Under the pieces are notes generated by a model. It ran no database searches, was not told the DNA's origin, and was given only the letters and a program-made list of their open reading frames with translations. Below, one piece after another: positions 1 through 6,968 of a stretch of DNA of 64,000 nt. Source of the stretch: Niastella sp. (GTDB taxonomy: Bacteria; Bacteroidota; Bacteroidia; Chitinophagales; Chitinophagaceae); contig JAGIBF010000005.1 of NCBI GenBank assembly GCA_017744515.1, positions 42,640 to 106,639 on the forward strand. The letters run 5' to 3'. Every line of letters begins with the position of its first letter. Within the stretch, counting starts at the first letter, position 1. The translations under genes were made by a program, and so were the position numbers.

Positions 1-1
1 C

Positions 2-274
2 GCCATTATCGCCTGGGGATTGATGTTTTTGTTACCTCCGGAAGCTCAGGCACTCATCATTCAAAAAGCGGCGCAGGCTTTGCCATCCGGAGGAAAATTC
101 CTGTTTACATCCCCTTCTATGGTACTTGAGTGGAACGATGCTTTGTCGGAGCGGCTTTCCGTATCGCTCGGAGCAGAAAAATACAGGGAACTATTATCGG
201 CTGCAGGGTTTTCTGTGACTGGCGAGTTTGCAGATGAGGGTGAAAATTATTATTACGATGCTGTTAAGCTCTAA
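2..274 (+). CDS. Class I SAM-dependent methyltransferase, C-terminal fragment
   Basis: The gene is cut by the left edge of the window; an open frame runs from base 2 to the stop at 274 (about 90 residues). The visible part reads AIIAWGLMFLLPPE, then a helix, LPSGGKFLFTSP, and a final strand pair ending YYYDAVKL. This order (acidic or hydrophobic strand, 'alpha-helix', GG-K-LFTSP strand, C-terminal YYYDA) is that of the second half of a Rossmann-type methyltransferase after the SAM-binding loops, which lie outside the window. The substrate cannot be told. The Met at base 20 is internal, not the start. Confidence 0.7.
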   Translation, partial: AIIAWGLMFLLPPEAQALIIQKAAQALPSGGKFLFTSPSMVLEWNDALSERLSVSLGAEKYRELLSAAGFSVTGEFADEGENYYYDAVKL

Positions 275-290
275 CCAGTTTTTGTAGCCC

Positions 291-857
291 TTATGATGAT
301 TTACGCACATATTTCGTAAGGATCACAATGGTTTGATCGTTTATCTTTCCTTCTATCTGCTCAGTGTTATCAGGTACCAATCTTATTTTACGGACAATTG
401 TTCCTTTAGGAGCCGTGAAGTTAGTTCCCTTGACATTCAATCCTTGGGTAAGTACAACGGTGTCGCCAGCTTCCAACTGACTACCATTGCTATCGCGGTG
501 TACTTCTTTTACTTCGAATGCGCTGAGCGCCCAGTTGATCACCGACTCATCTAATGTCACCGACTCCATGATCTCCCTGGCCCATGCCTGATCTTTATAT
601 TTATAGAGTATCCGATAGCTCAAAGCCTGCACACTGGGTTCTGTATTCCAGATGCTGCCAGCCAGGCATTGCCAATGCAGTGAAGCTGCCGGATCATCGA
701 TTGCAGAAAGACAGGTATTACACAAAGCTACTTCATGCTCAATAGCGTCGTTATTTTTTGGACTAACAGCATAGGCAACAGTTGCGTGTTCGTTACTGCA
801 TAATTCGCAAGTTCCATTACTACGATCTTTTAATCCGGCGGCTATTGTGGTGCTCAT
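291..857 (-). CDS. PhnA/YjdM-like zinc-ribbon protein
   Basis: A 188-residue cytoplasmic protein. Near the N-terminus it has a CELC and CNTC cysteine pair (around residues 17-20 and 46-49), which would form a zinc ribbon, and the C-terminal part has the PhnA-type beta domain with GDTVVLTQGLNVKG followed by KGTIVRKIRL and a final IVILTKYVRKS. PhnA/YjdM proteins are small conserved proteins whose link to phosphonate use is historical and not a proven activity here. It is transcribed away from the rhomboid gene. A perfect -7 box lies about 27 bases upstream. No phosphonate genes are nearby, so only the family name is firm. Confidence 0.85.
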   Translation of the reverse strand: MSTTIAAGLKDRSNGTCELCSNEHATVAYAVSPKNNDAIEHEVALCNTCLSAIDDPAASLHWQCLAGSIWNTEPSVQALSYRILYKYKDQAWAREIMESVTLDESVINWALSAFEVKEVHRDSNGSQLEAGDTVVLTQGLNVKGTNFTAPKGTIVRKIRLVPDNTEQIEGKINDQTIVILTKYVRKSS

Positions 858-883
858 TATTATTTATTATTATATACGAGCTG

Positions 884-891
884 CAAAGATA
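884..891 (-). promoter_or_regulatory. -7 box of the phnA-like gene
   Basis: On the minus strand this reads TATCTTTG, a perfect match to the Bacteroidota -7 consensus TAnnTTTG. A start site some 5-7 bases downstream would leave a leader of about 20 bases before the ATG at 857. No convincing -33 TTG is seen at the expected distance. Confidence 0.55.
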
Positions 892-1017
892 AGATTGTTT
901 ACACTATAAGCATATTCATATCCTTTGGCAAACAATTTTTTAATAATATATTGCAATGATAGTTCGTTAGCGCTGAAACGTTTTGCAGTATTAGCTGTAA
1001 TCTTTTAAATACCCTTC

Positions 1018-2070
1018 ATGTCTGATAATAAAGCAACCGACCCTGTTGACACTACCCAACATGTAGACAACACTCAATCTATAGATAATACTCAACCTGC
1101 AAGCGACGTACAAACGGGTGACGATGTTCCGCCTGTTGATCCTGTTTTCAAAAAGTATATTCCTATTGCAACAGTCATTTTTTGTGCAGCGAGCGTTGTG
1201 TTATTTCTCGGGATAAACCTTTTTGAAGACAAGCCTTTCACCTGGGAGGCATATAGAAAATGGGGCGCACCCTCGTTCACAGAGATCTTTGAAGGGGATT
1301 ATTGGGGTCTTATCACGTCTAATTTTCTGCACACAGAAGTATGGCATATTATCTTTAATTTATTCTGGTTCTGGTTCCTCGGAAAGAAGATCGAATTTGA
1401 AAGTAATAAGTTATTCTACCTGTTGCTGGTCTTATCTTCTGCCCTGGTCAGTTCTTTAGCACAACTCTCCTTCAGTGATGCATCGGGTATCGGCCTTTCA
1501 GGAATTGCTTATGCTTTTTTTGGCTTCGTATTCATAAAAAGTAAATCGTCTGAAGCCTATAAAAACTACCTTGATCAAAGGTCCATCAGTTTATTCTTTA
1601 TATGGCTGGTTGCCTGTATCGTTATCACAAAGCTCGGGTTTATGAATATCGGCAACGCTGCCCATGTGGGCGGGCTTGTGTGGGGCATGTTATTGGCTTA
1701 CCTCACCCGGTTTGCGGCTTATAAGCAATGGGCTGGCGCATTGTTGTTTCTTGCAGTTTTAGCATCTTCTGTTTGGTGGAGTCCTTTTTCTGTGTCCTGG
1801 CTTTCTTATCAGGCAGGCAAATTGCACAATGATCAAAAGCTGGAAGAAGCAATGGTTATTTACAGGAAAATCCTGGATAGGGATGCTGACAATGAGTTTG
1901 CCAAGATCAACTTAAAGCAGCTGGAGATATATACTTTATCGCAGAAAGCTTACAAGCTTCAGACCGATAAAAAGTTTAAAGAAGCACGCGAGATTTATAA
2001 TAAGATACTGGCCATAGATAAGGACAATGCCATGGCAAAAGAGAATTTGCAGCTTCTTCCTGCGGAGTAA
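1018..2070 (+). CDS. Rhomboid family intramembrane serine protease with C-terminal TPR
   Basis: A 350-residue membrane protein. After a Thr/Asp/Gln-rich cytoplasmic tail (1-43) come six or seven membrane segments with the rhomboid catalytic set: HxxxN at His110-Asn114 (oxyanion hole side), GLSG with nucleophile Ser161, and His216 in AAHVGG. Residues about 260-345 form two TPR-like helical pairs (YRKILDRDADNEFAKINL and a second near-copy ending YNKILAIDKDNAMAKENL), which probably bind a partner or substrate. The protein would cleave transmembrane segments of other proteins in the inner membrane. All catalytic residues are present, so it should be active. Substrates are unknown. Confidence 0.93.
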   Translation: MSDNKATDPVDTTQHVDNTQSIDNTQPASDVQTGDDVPPVDPVFKKYIPIATVIFCAASVVLFLGINLFEDKPFTWEAYRKWGAPSFTEIFEGDYWGLITSNFLHTEVWHIIFNLFWFWFLGKKIEFESNKLFYLLLVLSSALVSSLAQLSFSDASGIGLSGIAYAFFGFVFIKSKSSEAYKNYLDQRSISLFFIWLVACIVITKLGFMNIGNAAHVGGLVWGMLLAYLTRFAAYKQWAGALLFLAVLASSVWWSPFSVSWLSYQAGKLHNDQKLEEAMVIYRKILDRDADNEFAKINLKQLEIYTLSQKAYKLQTDKKFKEAREIYNKILAIDKDNAMAKENLQLLPAE

Positions 2071-2078
2071 CCTCGAAT

Positions 2079-2111
2079 AGCGCTGCAAGCCTTACAAAGG
2101 ATTGCAGCGCT
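2079..2111. terminator. Hairpin between convergent genes
   Basis: A perfect 10-bp inverted repeat, AGCGCTGCAA and TTGCAGCGCT, with a 13-nt loop, nine bases after the rhomboid stop and between two converging genes. Neither side has a clear T-tract, so termination is only an inference from position. Confidence 0.4.
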
Positions 2112-2184
2112 CCCTATGGGGCAAATGAACTTCTCGTACATTAATATTCCTGCAAAGCCATAGCCCCAATGGAGCTTTAAACAC

Positions 2185-3588
2185 TTAATGCAAAGGGATA
2201 TGGCTATCTGCCATTGATTGCTTGTTCGCCTCTCCCTCCTGCTCTTTCCACGAATCACCGATCTGCTCGAGGGAGCGGCCCTTGGTTTCGGGAAGGAAAC
2301 GGTAGATGAACACAAAGGCTATTACACAGAATACAGCAAAGAACCAGAAGGTGCCGCTGCTGCCAATCTCTTTCAATAATATAGGGGTAAGCTGTCCTAC
2401 TATCGTATCGGCGATCCACATGACCATGATGCTGATGGCTAACGCACGTCCACGAATGGCGTCGGGAAATATTTCAGAAGCCACTACAAATTTTAATGGC
2501 CCAATGGAAAAGGCAAAGAATGCCAGGAAGGACAATACAAATACCAGTAACCAGATGCTTTGTGTAGCCCCATAGTAAAAGCATAATCCCGTCAATACCA
2601 GTGTTACTGCCGCACCAGCTGTGCCGTAGAGGTATAAGGGCCTTCTGCCCCAGCTATCTACTTTCCAGATGGCGATGAGGGTAAAGAGTACGTTGGCCAA
2701 TCCGAAGATCACCTGGCTCAATAATGAGTTGCTTAATGATATGCCTGCATTGCTCAATATGCCCGGTCCATAGTAGATGATGGCATTGATGCCGCTGAAT
2801 TGTGAAAAGAACGGCAGGAGTAAGCCGATCAACAATGCTTTGCGCATGCCGGGTGCAAACAGCTCACGATATGAAACTCTCTTAGTGTTTTCTTTCACTG
2901 CCAAAGCCCCGTTGCCCGCCATAGCCGGCTGACCGGTAATGGCACTGGTAATGCGGTTTGCTTCTTCGTGCCTGCCCTTCTGCCTTAACCAACGTGGACT
3001 TTCGGGCACAAGGAATAATCCTCCGAAAAAGAGCAACGCCGGAATAGCGCCCGCTCCGAACATTAAACGCCAGGTTTCATTGCCCGGAGTGTTGTGTGGC
3101 GCTACTGCGACAAGACCGGCATTGCTAATATAGGCTACCAGGATGCCCACGGTTACTGCCAGTTGGTAATAGGTGACCAGTCTGCCGCGGTTATGGGCAG
3201 GTGCAATTTCAGAGATGTACAAGGGAACAACGTTTGACGCGATACCTATACCGATGCCTCCCAACAAACGAAATACGATCACACCCGACAGGTAGGGCAT
3301 CACTGCGCAGCCAACAGCTGACACGACAAACAGGATGGCTGCTATAAGAAGCGGCTCTTTCCTGCCTATCCTGTCGCTCAGCTCTCCGGAGAATGCCACG
3401 CCGATGATGCATCCGATCAAGGCTGATGATACAAACCATCCTTCCTGGGCTGCTGTCAGCAGGAATTGCTTTTGTACCAATGGCAATACGCCGGAGATAA
3501 CTGCCATATCGAATCCGAAAAGAAATCCTCCCAACGCCACCACCCAGGTGATCAATGCAAGGCTTATCTTTTTTTGACCGTGTTTCAT
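2185..3588 (-). CDS. MFS sugar porter (SP family, XylE-like)
   Basis: A 467-residue, 12-helix transporter of the sugar porter family. Diagnostic motifs are GGFLFGFDMAVISG in helix 1, DRIGRK after helix 2, PESPRWL before the central loop and PETKGRSLEQI after helix 12. It is the last gene of the mannoside locus and would carry the released monosaccharide (mannose is the likely one) across the inner membrane by proton symport. The ATG at 3588 (MKHGQKK) is chosen; the frame stays open to a TTG at 3624, but that TTG lies inside a REP-like repeat (3614-3637) and adds residues with no family match. The REP and a hairpin repeat separate it from the upstream isomerase gene, so its expression may be uncoupled from the rest. 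Confidence 0.92.
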   Translation of the reverse strand: MKHGQKKISLALITWVVALGGFLFGFDMAVISGVLPLVQKQFLLTAAQEGWFVSSALIGCIIGVAFSGELSDRIGRKEPLLIAAILFVVSAVGCAVMPYLSGVIVFRLLGGIGIGIASNVVPLYISEIAPAHNRGRLVTYYQLAVTVGILVAYISNAGLVAVAPHNTPGNETWRLMFGAGAIPALLFFGGLFLVPESPRWLRQKGRHEEANRITSAITGQPAMAGNGALAVKENTKRVSYRELFAPGMRKALLIGLLLPFFSQFSGINAIIYYGPGILSNAGISLSNSLLSQVIFGLANVLFTLIAIWKVDSWGRRPLYLYGTAGAAVTLVLTGLCFYYGATQSIWLLVFVLSFLAFFAFSIGPLKFVVASEIFPDAIRGRALAISIMVMWIADTIVGQLTPILLKEIGSSGTFWFFAVFCVIAFVFIYRFLPETKGRSLEQIGDSWKEQEGEANKQSMADSHIPLH

Positions 3589-3613
3589 TTGTTGCTGTTT
3601 GTGTTGTGTGATG

Positions 3614-3637
3614 CCCTTCGACAAGCTCAGGGTGACA
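3614..3637 (+). repeat. REP-like element, single copy
   Basis: A full copy of the family with left arm CCCTTCGACAAG and right arm CTCAGGGTGACA. It lies between the isomerase-like gene and the sugar porter, inside a likely transcription unit. Its minus strand supplies a false TTG start and 12 extra codons to the sugar porter frame. Confidence 0.85.
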
Positions 3638-3648
3638 TTGCTTAGGTT

Positions 3649-3674
3649 GAGCCGCCCTTGGAGGGCGACCCACT
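3649..3674. repeat. Covarying hairpin repeat (GAGCCGC...GCGACCCAC), copy 1
   Basis: The arms GCCGCCCT and AGGGCGACC fold as a stem of about 11 pairs with G-U pairs, inside an outer GCTTAG/CTAAGC pairing. Two more copies at 34379 and 56162 keep the flanks GAGCCGC and GCGACCCAC but change the middle of both arms together. No T-tract on either side here. Confidence 0.6.
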
Positions 3675-3685
3675 CTAAGCCCGGA

Positions 3686-5527
3686 TCAATGACTTCCTTG
3701 TAAAATATCGTTTGCGTTGTCTTTTACAAATGCTTTGACCACTTTTGCACGTCCGCTGCCTTTGTTGACTAAAGTATAATTGTTGGCTGCTGCCGGGATC
3801 ACGAAGGTTTCTGCATACTGGAAAACCTGCTCTGAACCGTCAGCGTTCACTACTGCTACTTTGCTACCTTCCACCAACATCAATACATGGCATACGTTGC
3901 CGGTCTCAACAGGTATGCCGGTATCGAATTCCAGGCGGTGTACATCGTAGAAGTGTGCAGCGTGTGTGGGCACATGAACAAGCTGCCAATCGCTTCCCTG
4001 TTTCAATATAGCAGGTTTAGAGATCAGTTCTTCTTTTACCGTGCTACCTTTTCGATCGAAGCGAAGGTTGTTGAAAGCATGTTCTATATTGATGGCGCGC
4101 GGCTCACCATCCAGACCAAGGCGCAGCCAGTCGTACATTTTAAAGGTAAAGATGTAGGGTGTGGCGCTGATCTCCAGTACCATGTTGCCCGCACCAGCGC
4201 TGTGTACCGTACCATTGGGGATGAGGAACAGGTCATGTTTTTGTGCCTGGTGGGCCTGCACATGCCGCTCTATGTCGACCGGTATTTTTTCATCGCGGCT
4301 CATCTCCAGCTCATTCCTGAATTGCTCCGGATCGATGGTGTCCTGGAACCCGAGGTACACGCGTGCATTGTCCTGGCAATCGAGTATGTAGTAGGTTTCA
4401 TCTTGTGTGATCGTCTCTCCAAACTCCTTTTGTATATAAGATAAGGAGGGATGGCATTGTATAGACAGGTTGCCTCCCTGCCAGGTATCGAGGAAATCGA
4501 ACCGTATGGGAAATTCGTCTTTGAACAGGCCCGCATGTTTCCCCATCACTGCTTCGCGCTGGCTGAACATCAGGAAATCGAATGATACTTCCAGCAACAG
4601 GCCATCGCTTTCAAACAGTATCCCGTTTTCAGGTACGATCAGTTCGAATGACCATGCGTAGTTGATCTCTTCCTGGCTTAGTCCGTTGATGCGGTCTTTC
4701 ATCCAATGTCCTCCCCATGCACCGGGCTCGAACCAGGGGCGTACCCGGAATACATGACTGCCTATTTTTTTGAGACCATCCAGCAAGTTGCTGCCCAAAC
4801 TCCAGTTGAGTGTATGTTTGTGCTGTGCATCGCCGATCACTGCCATCCTGTGCAGGATGTTCTTCTTATGTGTATTCAGGAGTACCCAGTCTACAAAGTA
4901 GAAACGCTTATACATTTCAGCGGCTGCATCGGTGGCATCAGCACCGAGGTTATTGATAGATCCTGTGCGCATCCGTAGCTGCAGCTCATTCTTAGGGAGG
5001 TCGAGGTATACAACAGGTGCTGAAGCATTCATTAACGCAGCGCCCGGACCAATAAACACAGTAAGGTCATAGTTTGTGCCCGGTACTTCCTTGTATTTGA
5101 ATTCATACAGATCAGCTAATTCCAATGTACATCTTGAACCCCATACGGAGTTCTCTGTTCCGAGGAATGGGGCCAACAGATTTTGAATCACCGATGGTGT
5201 TTTCAGATAAGTAGCCGTACGCACCCAGTTTACACGCAGGTTCAGTTTCTTAAACTCTTCTGCGAGGTATTGTTCTGTTTCATCCCAGAATACGCCTACA
5301 TAGCCATCGATCACTACCTGTGTATGTTTCCTGATCCAACCTGCCAGGGAAGTATAACCATTGTTGATCTGCCCGGCTCCTAAAGTATGATAAGGGTAAA
5401 TGGTATATCCGTCCGGTGTATTTGATGTATCAATTTTTACCGGCAGCAAAGGTTGTGTTCCACTGCGCCATTTCTTTTCCACAGGGCTGTTCGCTAAAAT
5501 ATTGGTGTTAACCTCCATAAAATCCAT
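3686..5527 (-). CDS. Class I mannose-6-phosphate isomerase-like protein with long N-terminal domain
   Basis: A 613-residue protein about 200 residues longer than ordinary ManA. The C-terminal half is a type I phosphomannose isomerase cupin: zinc ligands fit Gln357 and His359 in IQCHP, Glu377 in DETYYIL, and His442 in IPNGTVHSAG. It would turn mannose 6-phosphate into fructose 6-phosphate. Residues about 40-260 are extra; they contain VVIDGYVGVFWDET (71-84), which has the place and shape of a P-loop after a first beta strand but lacks the Lys-Ser/Thr that binds phosphate. The domain may be a dead or altered kinase fold (inference). It sits between a glycosidase and the sugar porter, which supports a role in use of the imported mannose. 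The gene is 15 bases downstream of the glycosidase stop. Confidence 0.82.
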   Translation of the reverse strand: MDFMEVNTNILANSPVEKKWRSGTQPLLPVKIDTSNTPDGYTIYPYHTLGAGQINNGYTSLAGWIRKHTQVVIDGYVGVFWDETEQYLAEEFKKLNLRVNWVRTATYLKTPSVIQNLLAPFLGTENSVWGSRCTLELADLYEFKYKEVPGTNYDLTVFIGPGAALMNASAPVVYLDLPKNELQLRMRTGSINNLGADATDAAAEMYKRFYFVDWVLLNTHKKNILHRMAVIGDAQHKHTLNWSLGSNLLDGLKKIGSHVFRVRPWFEPGAWGGHWMKDRINGLSQEEINYAWSFELIVPENGILFESDGLLLEVSFDFLMFSQREAVMGKHAGLFKDEFPIRFDFLDTWQGGNLSIQCHPSLSYIQKEFGETITQDETYYILDCQDNARVYLGFQDTIDPEQFRNELEMSRDEKIPVDIERHVQAHQAQKHDLFLIPNGTVHSAGAGNMVLEISATPYIFTFKMYDWLRLGLDGEPRAINIEHAFNNLRFDRKGSTVKEELISKPAILKQGSDWQLVHVPTHAAHFYDVHRLEFDTGIPVETGNVCHVLMLVEGSKVAVVNADGSEQVFQYAETFVIPAAANNYTLVNKGSGRAKVVKAFVKDNANDILQGSH

Positions 5528-5542
5528 TGTATTGTTGTGTTG

Positions 5543-6832
5543 TTACTTCTTTTTTTCCAGTTGTGTAATAGCATTCCATAATACGCCGGCTTCTCCTTTG
5601 AATCCTGATGAGCCTTGCGCCCGGTTGTCTGGCGTGTACCATTCATAGAATCCTTTATTTTTAAGTACACGTGCCAGCATAGGTTCAACAGCCTCGCAAG
5701 CTTCGTTGAGCAGGTTGTACCTGATGAGCTGCGTGATCATTCTTCCACCAAACCATGTCCAGTCGCCGCCGTTTTGATAGGAATACGGTCCCATGCCGCC
5801 GTTCCTGAAGGCGCCGGCTGGGTACACGGGATATAAAGTGAGCCCAATCGTTGCGGCATTGGCTTTCTTTACATTGTCTTTCATTTTTTCATAGGCCTGT
5901 TTCACTTCCTGTTTGCTAAGCAAGCCGGCTTCTATCGCTACCGTAGTGCCGCCGTGATAATAGACGTCTGATTCATCGAATGTGGAAGGGAAAGGTGACC
6001 CGTTCAGGTAGATATGTGCGCGGTACTTTTGTTTTGCCTTATCCCATAAATGTGTTTGTATGTTTTTCTTCAGGCTGTTCACAGTGTTTGTCCAGTACTT
6101 GCGCTCTTTGGCAGGGATCGTAGCAAAGCCAAGGTAATCTTCTATAGCGATCACAAACATGGCGTTGTCGTAAATGTCTATTGCACGGTGGGTGTTTTCG
6201 TTGATCTCAACACCCCATTCGTGCTCGGGTTGCACATCGCCCCAATCGGCCGTAGTGGCGCCCCAGATCAATCCATGTTTTTCGTCGTACCGTTTAGTCA
6301 TCAGAAACTGCATGGCATGTTCGAGGTGTTTTTGTATGGCTATACCTGCAACGGTATCTGTGAGAATTGTTTTGTCGCCGGTAATGCGGATGTATTTGGC
6401 AACGGCTTGTATGAGTGATGTTTCCTGATCCGTTTCTACGGTGTTCTTGTGCCCCGCATATTCAGGAGCCAGTGGCGTGTGGTAATAGTTGTAGGGAACG
6501 CCTGATCCTTTGGGATTGGGTACGTATCCATCGAGGATGGCGCCATCGAGTTGCTGAAACTTTATAAAGTTGATCAGGCCTTTCCTGATCAATGTCCTGT
6601 CCTGCACTTTGCAGGCTACTTCCATAAAGGTATTGAAGTCCCTGATCCAGACCTCACCGTAGCCATCACCGGCATTGAATCCTTTTTTGATCAACTGTTC
6701 TGCCATCGTTTTGACAGTATCGCCCATCGAAATGACTGTCGCCATCTTATTCGCTGCCTTCTGCTGACCATTTGTAATGTAGCTACTGGTCAGTAGCGCT
6801 AAAGCTGTAATCGTTGTTATCCCCTTCCTCAT
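5543..6832 (-). CDS. Secreted (alpha/alpha)6-barrel glycosidase-like protein
   Basis: A 429-residue protein with a signal peptide (1-22, cleaved before QQKAAN). The sequence has the look of a six-hairpin glycosidase: GEVWIRDFNTFMEVA near the start, WGATTADWGDVQPEHEWG in the middle, and NGGDWTWFGGRMITQLIRY and GSSGFKGEAGVLWNAI near the end, with acidic residues in the positions of catalytic acids of clan GH-L/GDE-type enzymes. A firm CAZy family cannot be given from reading alone; it does not show the GH125 motif order that I know. Its place between GH92 and a mannose-phosphate isomerase suggests an alpha-mannoside or related oligosaccharide as substrate. Confidence 0.7.
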   Translation of the reverse strand: MRKGITTITALALLTSSYITNGQQKAANKMATVISMGDTVKTMAEQLIKKGFNAGDGYGEVWIRDFNTFMEVACKVQDRTLIRKGLINFIKFQQLDGAILDGYVPNPKGSGVPYNYYHTPLAPEYAGHKNTVETDQETSLIQAVAKYIRITGDKTILTDTVAGIAIQKHLEHAMQFLMTKRYDEKHGLIWGATTADWGDVQPEHEWGVEINENTHRAIDIYDNAMFVIAIEDYLGFATIPAKERKYWTNTVNSLKKNIQTHLWDKAKQKYRAHIYLNGSPFPSTFDESDVYYHGGTTVAIEAGLLSKQEVKQAYEKMKDNVKKANAATIGLTLYPVYPAGAFRNGGMGPYSYQNGGDWTWFGGRMITQLIRYNLLNEACEAVEPMLARVLKNKGFYEWYTPDNRAQGSSGFKGEAGVLWNAITQLEKKK

Positions 6833-6880
6833 TAATTATTGTTTGTCGTTAAGTGTACGGAATTAGATTTGTTTTTGAGG

Positions 6881-6968
6881 CTTCGACAAGCTCAGCCTGA
6901 CAGAGACACCCCTTCGACAGGCTCAGGGTGACAGACAGCCTCAGAACTTCGGCAAGCTCAGGGTGTCA
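6881..6968 (+). repeat. REP-like element, three tandem copies
   Basis: Three copies lie at 6881-6902, 6910-6933 and 6947-6968, all in the same direction. They differ in the core (GGCTCAGG against AAGCTCAGC) and the last has GGCAAG. The third ends directly against the stop codon of the GH92 gene (6969-6971). They fill most of the gap between the GH92 and six-hairpin glycosidase genes. Confidence 0.85.

Noticed and set aside
3589..3624. Longer N-terminus of the sugar porter from a TTG at 3624
   Set aside because: The TTG and the first codons come from a REP-like repeat; the ATG at 3588 gives the usual family N-terminus.
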